Shown one piece after another: positions 50,701 through 62,700 of a stretch of 64,000 nt of DNA. Position numbers and translations under genes: made by a program. Source of the DNA: Symsagittifera roscoffensis (taxonomy: Eukaryota > Xenacoelomorpha > Acoela > Convolutidae); the NCBI RefSeq assembly GCF_963678635.1, contig NC_087066.1, positions 12,012,517 to 12,076,516 of the forward strand, given 5' to 3'. Every line of letters starts with the position of its first letter. Positions within the stretch are counted from its first letter, which is position 1. The notes beneath the pieces were generated by a model that worked only from the letters and a program-made list of their open reading frames with translations, was not told the origin of the DNA and ran no database searches.

Positions 50701-53700
50701 ATATGTTTGATAATCCATATGTGAATATTTTGGAGCAACCGAAGGTTTAACGGTTGATTGTAAGGTTACTTGTGCTAGTGAAGTGTTTGTATTTTTTGGT
50801 GTTGTTAAATTTGGACGTATCGGTGAAATACTTTGTTGTGTAGTTGTTGTTGTTTGGACGATTTCTTCATTTATAAAGTGTGATGGTGTTTGGATATCTT
50901 GTTGTGTAAGATTCCTAGTTCCATTAAGGTTTTCATTGTGTATGACGGTCGAATTTAAACTGTTATTTCGCGTATCAGGTAAAAATATATAAAAACCTCT
51001 TCGTCATCTGGACTATCGTCACTTTGAGTGTGGCTGTAGCTCATTTTTTACTGGTTTGTGTTTATATTGCTTTTTTATTCTTCTTTTTCCTCTTTTTGAT
51101 GAATTTGAAGTTGTTTCTGACTCGGAAAAATATAATTGGTCGTGAATGGGACAATTTTTATCAATCGATTCTTTTAACTTATGAAGTTCATCTAATTTGC
51201 TGGCTTCTGATTCTGAAAATGCGTTTCTGTTTTTTGAAAATCTTTTTCGTGTGATTTGTCTTTGTTTGTTTACTATTTTTCAAAAAGTTGTTAGATGATG
51301 TCTACTTTCTTAAACTGTTAGTCCTTACGATTTTTTGGTTAGCTTAACCTGGGTCTATTTGTTCAGGGTTGGAGAGAAAAGTATATCGATTCCGAAGAAT
51401 AATTTTTTGCTTTCTCGTGGCTAATATAAGCTAAGGTGTTAACTTACTTAATCTTACTTAGGGGTAATGATTGTGTTCAAGGGTTGGAGAATAGTAAATC
51501 GATCCACAAGGTTCAGGTATAATTAGAACGCGAGTAGCTCGTTAGATACTATTTTAAACTTACTAAGTCTAAGATTTATCCTGGGTCTGGTAAGAGGAGG
51601 GTTCAAGTGAAGGATGAATAACCGAAGTTCTTCACTGTTTATCCTAATTTGAATGGTTAGTTTTGTTGAAAAATTTCTATTAGTCTTGGGTTTTTTGGAA
51701 GAGTTGGATAGTGAATCGACGTTTGAGGTCGTTAGACACTTGCTAAGTGGGTGGGGTAGAACAAAATTGTTCTTTTTGATCCAAGGATAGGTCTTGATGA
51801 TCAGGTTTTAAATTTAGTGAAATAGAAAATTAATTAAGATCCAAGGATAAGCCTTGATGATCTGATTTTTTTTAAAATTAAATGAATTTAAGTTTAAAAT
51901 GGTTTAAATTTATTTAAGAAAAGATTTAGTTTTTTAATGATATTAGTGAGCTTATGATTGCTGTTATGTTTAGGTGATGAAGCTGGGACAACAGATGATT
52001 TTATGATTACTAACAATTTATTGTCATGCTACTAATTTTTATTTTGATTTTCAATAAATATTTTTCAAACATGTTTTATATAAGACTGCAGAATTTATGA
52101 AAACGATCTGAGATATTTTTATCAATCGTTATTGTATAATAATAATTTTGTTTAGCGCCTGAAATGATTATGAAGATTGACTTCAAGATTTTATGTTTGC
52201 AAATGAAAATCTAAATTCATTGCTAATAAGATTCTAAATATAAAAGTTTGTGTTGGCTTTTGCCGTACTATCATATAACTATATGGTAAGTTTCTACTTT
52301 GTCGTATGTCGTCTCTTGTTCGAGGTCTTCTTACGATTCCGGGTAGTTCTGTTATCGTTCGGAATATCGGCTCTGATCTATTGAGTCGTAGAGACATTTC
52401 GATTAAATTATCGTCGTATAACATTTTTAAAATGTTTTGTCTAAATTCTAATCTATTTTCGGTTAATTCTGAGCTATTAAGGTCTTATTCGAGACTTATG
52501 GTCGCACCAGATGAGTTATGACCGATGTGGTTAACTCATAGAGTAATTTCGGATAGGGTACACCGTCTGCTCGTCACGCTATCATATTTTCGGCCGGATA
52601 GATTCGTGCAACTTCTTAGTCTAATACCGATCCTAATCTTACTCTTATACTTTCTAGTCTCAGGGTGTTTAACTAGTCTCTGCTAGGCTCAATAGATCTA
52701 GGGTATACTGGTTTGTTGCGGCTGCTGAAGTTCTCTTGGAGAGGCAACTAATTTCTAAGTTAAATTCAAATCTCTCTGGTGCTGAAAATACAAGTAATTT
52801 CAGCACTTACAAATAAGTTGGTTGTTAGTTAGATGGATCATGATTGGTTAATATTAAATACTTTACAGTGGTAAAATATCTAATTTATCCAATCATAAAA
52901 TATAGTTTAGATCAGGTTCCACTTTGATACTTTTTAAGAAATCCATTTTTGGCCAACCGATCGTAAAGTTTTTCTAAAGGCGCCTTTGGCGCCAATATAT
53001 ACTAAATTTGAGGGGGAGCGCGCGCCAAAAAAAATGCAATTTTTTTGGCAAAATTTTTTCAAAAAGTGCCCAAAAACGGTTTGACTGTTTTTTGACTGTT
53101 TTTTCAAAAATTTGCCTGCGGCGCTAAAAAATTTGCACAAAATAGGGGAAAAACAGTGCTTTGGGAGTGCTCGAAAAATCATTTGGTCAACCTAAAAAAA
53201 AGTCGTCAAAACTTTCGAACATTTTTACAAAATCCGATACCCCCCTCGCCCGCCCTCGAGAAAATCCTAGATCCGCCCCTGCTGCGACCCATGTCAACTT
53301 CCCGTAAAGATTTTCTAGAAGAGTTCTTTTAAAATCCAATTGTTTTTGACTATGACTGGCCGAAATTTGATTTACAAAATCGAAATCATAAGATCACTGT
53401 CCCCTTTTTTTTCTGCGGCGCAGAATATTAGGTCAAATGCGTGTCTTTATAGTGATTTGTTAAAGCTGGAAAAATCAATTTGGTCGACCTAGAAGAAAGA
53501 TCGGTAAAATTTCGATATATATTTTTTGAAAATTCTACTCCTCCCTCGAGAAAATCGAGTATATATATATATATATATATATATTATACAGGGGCGGATC
53601 TAGGATGGAATTTTCAAAAAATATATATCGAAATTTTACCGATCTTTCTTCTAGGTCGACCAAAAAAAATCTGACGAAAAAAAAATCAGCGGTTGATCTG

Positions 53701-56700
53701 ACGAAAAAAAAATCAGCGGTTCAACTCAATGAGGTGAGAGCCGAAGAATATTTTCACACTGAATTAAAAAAATCAATTTTTAGACGACTAATCCAAACAA
53801 TCAGGATTCAATTTTTTGCGCGCTTCCGGTTTTTTTTTCGTTAGAGAGTACCCTTGGAAAACGTCAAAAAGAGTTCAAACAGGTGCCCTGAATTATTAAA
53901 AATTTTTAAAATAGTTTTTGAGGGTTGTGAAGAAACTGATTCTTTTGAAAACCTGTCTTCAAAGAAACAATTTCAATTTGTTGATGATTTAACTCCTTGA
54001 AAGCTGGCCTTTTTGGTGTTCTTCCAAGATGGGATTTACTTTAATAGTTATGTCAGTAGCGGATTAAGGGGGGGGGGGGGGGGGGGTCAGACGCCCCTCA
54101 TCCTTCAGGGTTTCGACCCCTGCCGACCAAAAGGGTCCCTCCTTTGTACTATTTTGAGATATCCATTTTTGGCTGACTGACCTTAAAAATTTTTTAAAGG
54201 CGAATCTATACTAATTTTGAGGGGGAGCGCGCGCCAAAAAAAAAAACACAATTTTTCGGTCAAAATTTTCCAAAAAATGCCTCAAAACGCTTTTTTGTTT
54301 TTTTTTTCAAAAAGGCGCAGAAAATGTGTTCAAATTAGGGTGTTTAAAGTGGTTTGGGAGAGCTCAGAAAATCAATTTGGTCGACCTAAAAAAAGTCAAA
54401 ATTTTTTTTTGAAAGTCCGCCCCCCCCCCTTCGAGAAATTCCTAGATCCGCGCCTGAGTTATGTAAATAATAGTCAAGTTTGTTGTAAGTCTAATTTTTT
54501 TTGTAATAAACTAAAATTACATTAAGTTTAATAAAAGTAATCTCACTGAGCTGTGTCGATGATGTGTTTGTAGGCAGTGCAAATGGCGTCTATCTGTTTC
54601 AGCCTCTCCTTATGTTGATGGTCATGGGCAGTCAAATGAACACCCACCACCACAAACACTGTATTCTGCACCCCAAACTTCATCACACACACGCCCTTGT
54701 CAGACAGCGCACAACAACTCTGAAACAAAATACTCTTTCTTGTATAGTTAATGCCAAACTATTGGCAATATCTTTGACCTTGAGCCACTTAACTAGTCAA
54801 AAGAACGGTTATTTTAGATCAATTACATTATTTGATAATGTTTTTACGTATTCAATTGAGTGGAAACTTAATTTCAGGCTTCAAAACGAGCAGTTTTATG
54901 TTAGTCGAAATCACTCAGTTTCGTTGAACGAAAAAGATATCGACACAATTTGTTATAAGCTTTAGATTTGTTTTTGAATTTGAACTGTCTTGAAGGTTTT
55001 GGTGGTTTAGAGCAATGCTTTTTACAGTTTGTTTGTGATTTAACGTTTATTCTTTTATAGCTGATAGCCAGTTTCTACATCTGAAATTTATTTTCGTAAA
55101 TTGAGTATTTTCAGTTAAATATACTGTTACGTAGCCCGCCAAGTCTTTACTTTTCTCAGCAAAGTTATTCCCAGCGACTAAACGAAATTATTAGTGCCTT
55201 TTGGACGTGAATAATCTGCTGAACTAAATTTGCTGTCTAAAATGGGTTTTTTATTGGTTTGCACAAAACTGTTTCCGAATAAAAACCATATGGAAATTGT
55301 TGATCCGGTGGATAAATTGAATACAGCAAGCAAAGCATTGTGACTTTTCAAATATTCTTTTACTAAGGGGATCACTGCTATAAATAGCCTGAAATTTAAA
55401 CAACGATTGTTGAAATCAGTTAGAGGAAAGAAGTTGTTTGGTGATAGCACCTTAATTAACATATTTACATATTTTTTCTTCTAAAAGTTTCCGGAAAACC
55501 TCAAACTCCCATAAGTTTTGCCACTTTTCGGCTGACAACAGAATAGAAGTGAGCAATTATATCACTCTAGAGTAACAGCTAGCTTCATGCTTTTTCATCA
55601 GATACAGATGGTAATATTAGTTTGCTCATTTAAGGTAGCATTAGGCCTGCTGTTTTGAAAGAAATTTCAATGTTGCAAGGAAAAATTACTCGCATGATTC
55701 ATTTCAAAAAAGAATGAAAATTAACTGCACTATCTTTTTTTTTACAACACAAAATCACAGTGCATAAATTTTTGTGAACAATTTGTTCAAAAAAAAAGTT
55801 TTCAATTGTGAAATCTAATATGTCCAACGAAAAGTTTTTTATTTTTGCATAAAAAAAACAAGAAAACTGAAATTTACAACTTTAAATGCTAAGTTGCTGA
55901 AATTGAATATTGAAAAAGATCTGTTGCCGAAGAATATTGGAAAAATGACACTAAATGAAGAAGTTATTTTCGTTCATAAAATCACAAAGAGCTTCATACA
56001 CGGTAATGATGAACTGTTACGGCACATACTTTATTCTTATTTTTCAAAAGTTGTACCCATTATTTAAATGCTACCAAATAACCAACGTAGGGCTGCGAAT
56101 ATAGCAGGAAAAATGAAACTTATATCCTTGCAGTTTTCGAGACATCGTTTTTTTTCAAAACACACTAAATCTTTCAACCAAAAATCTCATTCTAAGAACA
56201 TATTTTTTTGCTAAATGACAATTCATGTTAGTGGGCTCATCTACTCGCAAATTTTGATTCTCTTCTTCCTTTTTTTCATTTTTAGAATAATTGCTTTTCA
56301 AAAATTGAAAAAATGATTTTTGGTATAATTCTTTTTTGTTCATACATTGGATATTTTGCTTGAAACATCGTACAGTATAAAGAATAGTGGCTTGATGCGA
56401 CCGAATGCTGCTGAATTGTGCTAAAACTACACAAAACATTTAAGACCGCTTCAAAAAAATCCCATTTTATTATAAGCTTACAAAAGTTTATTCGACTGGC
56501 GTGTAGACACAAAGTAGGCACACAATGCACCTTTTGTCTACTAATCCCATTTTCATTTACCAATATTAACTAGTTCAAAATGGATTGATGATTATAGTTT
56601 GTTTCAACATGATTTTCAAAAAAAATGTTCTTCTTTTTCTTTTTCTTTTTCGAAAGAAATGACAAACTTGCTATGAAGGCCATTGTACCAGACAGGAGCT

Positions 56701-59700
56701 TATTTGGAACAAAATCTACCAGATAATATCGAAATAGAGATAAACAGAGATTATAACACTTGCCGACATGCCAATAGATTCGCGGACTGTCTTACAGGGT
56801 CGATTCCAGCAAACACCCTAAACACTGAACTTTCTTTATCCCATGCTTAGAAAGGAGCTTAAAAATTCATTAAACCTTCAATATTTTGTAAATTGTGAAT
56901 TAGATAATGATAATTCTTATATTTTATACTTTCGTGGGCTCGGCAATACACCAAATTTTTGACCAGTTAGTTCTTTTAATTTTTTTCCGATGTTCTTTTC
57001 TCCAATCTCCCTTTTTTCCAATCTCCGTTATAGCTCTAAGACTCAAAAAGTCATAAATACTAATACTTGCCATTGGTTCAGACCCTGTGTCGTACAATTT
57101 ATAATCCCTCTTCAATTTACTCTTGAGAAACAGCATGAGAAAAGTGCAGCCGATGAAGCACTCTGAGAAGAGAGTGTAGTGAAGGAATGAGAGTCTGGCT
57201 GCTATGGCCGACCTCCAATTGTGTCTGATTCGCTCATCTGCCTGGTTGAAGTAGTTCTTCACTCTGTTCACCAGGCCACACTCCTGAAGGCTGCAACGAA
57301 AAAAAAAGCAGATTGCAGTGCTCACATAAATCCGATAAATAATTATGTTTATATTAGTATGCGGTTATACTTTTCTTTTTAATAATGATTTGTTCAAGGA
57401 TTTAACTGTTTTTTCTTGCTACCAGGTAAAGTGTCTACTAGTAAAAATAATTACTTGTCTTGTGTAAAGTTTTTTGTTCACAAAAAAATCATGTCTTTAA
57501 AGATCTTGCTAGAATTAAGGTTATCTTTAAAGGAGGTTGTCTTGCAAGATCTTGAAAGAATCTTGCAAGATCTTTTAAAGATCTTGCAAGATAACCTCCC
57601 TTGATCAACTGGATGGCATAGGAAGATATTTTGGTTCAGTACAAGTATGATAGCTGGGTCCCTCTTAGAAGCAACTTGCGTTTGTTTTATTGCCAAATAC
57701 TTTGTTATAAAATATGTGGGACCCATTCTTGCTGATTCTAGGGCCATACGTATACCATTGTCTTTTTTAAAAATATGTTTCCAAATTCTCCGCGAATACT
57801 ATTAATTCAAAAGAAAATTATTGAAATCTTGGAAAAACATAGAAAGCAAAAAGTTTCTCAGAACTATCCCTCGATTGAAGGTGTCTTAAGCTTCAAGCTT
57901 GAATGCCCAATTTGCTTGAATTATCCGAATTTTGCAAATATCTACGCTCTGTTTGTACAGAAAGGACCTGAGCTGTAGATTTTTTTTAGTTATGTCCTTG
58001 AAAGCTAAAAACTAGAAAAGCATACGAAAACTAGAATTTTAATTTTGTTTCTTGTTCACTAAAATTGACTGATGGTCTTTCTCTTACCATATGATGACAA
58101 TCTCTGGCTTTTTGGCCTTGATTGTTTGGAACTGGATGCTAGCTTCTACTGCCTTCACGAAAGACGCCTGCGTTGAACTGTCTTGACTGTTCACATTGAA
58201 TGTCACCAAGAATGTTCTAGAAAGAAAAACAACCGAAATTGACCAGTTGGTGGGGAGGGGAGGGGGGATCTCGGGGTGGCACGTACTGATAACAATTGTG
58301 ATTTTACGATTTTAATAGAAACGTACTATGAATAGACAGACCTGAAAAGCCTCTCATAGATCCTCTGCCATCCGCAGAAACCACTTTTGTTTTTTTTATA
58401 GACATGATTTTTGCTAATAAAGACGTGTATCTAGGGGCTGATTTAAATTAGATGACACCTCAAACCCCCTGCCCCCCACATACACACACGCAGGTATTTT
58501 AACCCGTCACCACTTAAAGGGTTGAAGACAAGCTGGAAAACTTTTTTTTCGCCGCAAGCTTTCAAAAGTGCCCAAAAACCGTATTCTTGACCCTTTTTTC
58601 AACAAAAAATTGATTTTGGCATAGAAAATTGCAGCAAAATGGGGCCTTGGGCCTTGAAAGTGTATTGGGAGACCTCCGAAATTAGTTTACTCTACTTAAA
58701 AAGTTTTCATGAAAAGCCGATAGTATCCTTTTTGTGAAAGTCAGGATAACCCTCCTCCATCGATAACATTCTAGGTCTTTACATTAAATTTGTCTTATTT
58801 ACAAACAAAAAAATAAAAACGTGCTGAAAACAGACGCAAGCAAAACTTCGAGATACCCTTAGAATGCTACGGATCTTGTTGGGGGAAAAGGAGTCACTGT
58901 TGAGGGAATATATCTATTCGTTGGGGCTAATTTCTCAAAAAAAAATTATGAGGACTTTCTTAGACCAGCACTTGTTCAGACCAGTTTTCCAACACTGTGA
59001 GACCTCAGTTTGAAATTTAGTTTTTGACATAAATACGACTGCATAAGTTTTATTGATTACGTCTCAAATGGCATAATTCCCAAATGGCATAAAAATGAAA
59101 AATTTCCCAAATGGCATAAATTTCATGCGACAGGTGCTTTGGAAAAATCGAGAACAATTTTTTCGTGAACAATGTGAGAAAATTAGTCAAATTGTCAATT
59201 CAAATGTTGATTGACATTTTATCGTGAAAAACTTGTAGAAGTTTTTATCAAAAGCAAGAAGCATAAGCTTGCGATTATTAATAAGCTACTTGTGGTCAAT
59301 TTTTTTTCGACAAATCTGTTGCTTAAATTTGTTTGGAAGCAATTAATTCCAAATCTTGTTCACATGCTTTCGTTCCTGACAAAACGATAGAAATAGAAAT
59401 TGATAGAAAACGTTTAAATTACAATGAAAACTTGAAATTTATGCCATTTGGGAAAAGTTTCCGTTTTTATGCCATTTGGGAATTATGCGATTTGGGAAGT
59501 TACCAGTTTTATTATGGCATGATAGGGCTAATGCAGTCGTGTTTACTTCAACAACTAAATTTCAAGCGAAGGTCTAACAGTCTTTGAAAACTGGACTGAA
59601 CAGTGCTGGTCTAAAAAACTCCTCATAAAGATTTTTCACCAGCGAGTTTGATTTGAGGTGCCTGAATTCAATCAGATACTTCACAGCGATCAGATCGTCT

Positions 59701-62700
59701 ATCCAAGGTCAAAGTTCTTTCTCATTGTTTCAGAGTCATTGAAACAAACTTCAAACTTTAAAATCGAAAGATTAAACATCGTTGTTTGGAAAGCACATAA
59801 AAAGATCTCTGGAGTTTTCTAAAAGTTTTTAGTTTTTTGAAATGCTCTGTTTGAGAATGCAGCGCTAATCTAAAAAATCCGGACAAAACGATAATCTAAA
59901 AAATCCGGACAAAATGCAGCGCTAATCAAAAATCCGGACAAAGCGCTAATCTAAAAAATCCGGACAAAAAAGTTCGAACTTGTTTTTCTGAAATTGGGTT
60001 GACAATTGACAAAAATTTGTTAGCGCAAAGGTTGATTAAAACTTTGATCAAAAATCTCATGTGCTCATTTTGCAAAACAGGAACGCAAATTGTTGCCCTA
60101 AACTTGGGTCATTTAATAAGCCAATTATATGAAACGATAATTTTGGGTAGCCCAAAAAAATTACGGGTATAATTTCCAAAATTTTACATAAATACTTAGA
60201 TTTTTTCGATAATCGAAAATTGTCATTTTTACAAATCTATTTAACTAACTCTCCCCTATGATAACCTAACTAAACATAACAATCATTTTGAAGAACTGAG
60301 TCATTGGTTGAGAATTTGCGGCTTTTGTATATAGGAGAGACTCCAACATTGCAATTGGAGTAAAACAAAACAAGACTGCTCGCATCAGGGCGAAGCACTG
60401 AATGTTCCGACTGCCTTTTGAGGTTTATAGAGCGGTAATAACAAAAAAAAATAAATGTAAAAAAATTAATTGAAAGTTTTTTTTTTTTTAATTTGAAATT
60501 TTTTTAATGAAAAACATCCCCACACACGCCATATAAAGTACAAAAGGATCGATTTCGATCCTTGTAACAACTCAGTTATAGCAAATAAGCTTCTTTCAAC
60601 CAATTTATAACGATTTCTAAGACGGATTAAATCTCCGCTTACGCGTTAATAGCGCAAAATATATCGCGCATTATTTGTCCCAAATTGGCCAAAATGGCAA
60701 TCTTTAAACCCCCATAATTTTACGAAAAATAGTCACAGGTGAAATATCTTTTCAAACTTAATTTAAGCTCAAGTCAACAATAGCTCTCGATTGATATAAA
60801 AAATTTTGTCAAAAATGGCTAGTTAAAAAGTCAAAATTTGTCTGAAGAAAAAAAAACCAATCTCGAGCACAAATATTTCGTTACTTTCGTATCGAAAGTC
60901 GGAATAATAAGGAAAAAGAGATACTGGCTGGTCATAATTTGAACTGACAAAGAGTTCAATTAACTAAATATTGCTAAGACAGCATAAAATTGATCAGCAT
61001 AGATAGCAAAATAATGACTATTTTTAAAATTTTGCGAACTTGCCGTCACAGGATAGAACCTAATACAAGATATCGAGATAAACAAATAAAATTTTTTAAT
61101 CAATTGAATTGTTTTTGGAACTAACGCGGATAATTTCATAGTTTTGTACAAATAGGACTGATTTGATATTTTAGACTAATTGGTACCAATCATTTGGATA
61201 ACTCAAATCAGCACTGTTTCAAGCTCAAGTCAACATTAGCTCTCGATTGATATAAAAAATTTTGTCAAAAATGGCTAGTTAAAAAGTCAAAATTTGTCTG
61301 AAGAAAAAAAACCAATCTCGAGCACAAATATTCCGTTACTTTCGTATCGAAAGTCGGAATAATAAGGAAAAAGAGATACTGGCTGGTCATAATTTGAACT
61401 GACAAAGAGTTCAATTAACTAAATATTGCTAAGTCAGCATAAAATTGATCAGCATAGATAGCAAAATAATGACTATTTTTAAAATTTTGCGAACTTGCCG
61501 TCACAGGATAGAACCTTATACAAGATATCGAGATAAACAAATAAAATTTTTTAATCAATTGAATTGTTTTTGGAACTAACGCGGATAATTTCATAGTTTT
61601 GTACAAATAGGACTGATTTGATATTTTAGACTAATTGGTACCAAACATTTGGATAACTCAAATCAGCACTATTTAATCACACACATGAAACGCGTTGTTT
61701 GCCAAGTTTCTTTCAAATTACATGAAAAATGAATCTTAGTGTTCCGATTTTAAAAGAAAACCGACCATTTATGCTTGGTGTGATTTTTTTTCAGACAATT
61801 TTCGGCGATTGAATTTATAGTTATTATTTAAAAAAATATCGACTCCCTAAAATCAAATTCAAAAGACCTTTTATCTCAGATCATATTTTCGAAGGTTGAA
61901 AACTGCCAGTTTGGTCATACTTTGAACTAATGTAGATTTTTGTGTGCGCTTTGTAGATTTTATGCAAAATCCTGAAAACGTACCGCGAAATATTTATCCG
62001 TGGCGAATTATCCCGCAGAAAAAAGTTGTTCCAAAACGAATTGAGGCTAAGTAATTGGTCGTATTATTTTGGTACGGTCCAATATTTCACACTTGATTTT
62101 TGATATTGTCCAAAACTTATAGTTTTTCAAAATGCTTTTCCCATAAACTATTCGATATGGATTAACGTGCAGTCGGAACTTTCAGGGCTTCGCCCTGATA
62201 CACCAATAGTCTTGTTCATATCACCGCAAGAATAAGACAATCGAGGCTGACAGAACTTTTTTTATTCTAGACCCAAAATTAATCACTTGGAGTTTCCAAT
62301 TACTTTTTTGATTTTGATAAGGGTAAGGGTTTGATCGATTGCTCTGAAGAATTTTCTAAAATATAATTGAGCAAAAAAAACTTCAAAAAAGGTTTTTTAC
62401 CAGAAAAAACTAACTAAAAATTAGTGTCGCCGCTAAGTATGTCGAAAGTGCCACGAATATTGATAACATAACAAAATCTTTTTTTTCGGAATTGTTCTAA
62501 TCTCATTTATTGAAACTATCTGACTAATCTCATTATTGAAACAACTGTTCTAATCTCATTATTGAAACAACTGACTAATCTCATTTATTGAAACTATCTA
62601 TTAAAAATAATCAGATTTGGTATTAGTCTTGAAAAAATGAAGAAAAAATTGGGCCAAAATCATCTCAGCAATTACGCATTTAAACTATGTTTTTGGAGGG

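Larger units (their letters stand above)
35565..52921 (-). mobile_element. 17.4-kb env-bearing Ty3/gypsy-like LTR element
   Basis: Order on the minus strand: 5' LTR, 1.4-kb leader, gag, protease, RT, RNase H, integrase with GPY/F-type end, two small hydrophobic ORFs, a Ser/Pro/Thr-rich ORF, envelope-like gene, 597-codon ORF, 1.6 kb without ORFs, 3' LTR. The PR-RT-RH-IN order and D-D35-E integrase place it in Ty3/gypsy (Metaviridae-like). At over 17 kb with 208-bp LTRs it is far larger than usual for the group (commonly 5-10 kb). It carries several inactivating changes but only a handful of stops, so insertion is not ancient. It sits in an intron of the 5-phosphatase gene in the same orientation as the gene. 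Confidence 0.9.
52922..55084. repeat. Host duplication flanking the retroelement, right copy
   Basis: Starts exactly at the outer LTR base (52921/52922) with the interior of the hAT MITE and runs to CTACATCTGA, after which unique intron sequence continues without an LTR. Differences from the left copy are few: TA-run and G-run length, plus scattered substitutions including one in the exon. Confidence 0.9.

Noticed and set aside
52690-52713. tRNA primer-binding site next to the 5' LTR
   Set aside because: The sequence after the LTR (AACCAGTATACCC) does not start with TGG and matches no tRNA 3' end that I can recognise.
31245-52921. Reading the whole 31245-52921 span as one 21.7-kb element
   Set aside because: The first 4.3 kb repeats host DNA and an LTR within a tandem duplication; the full element is 35565-52921.
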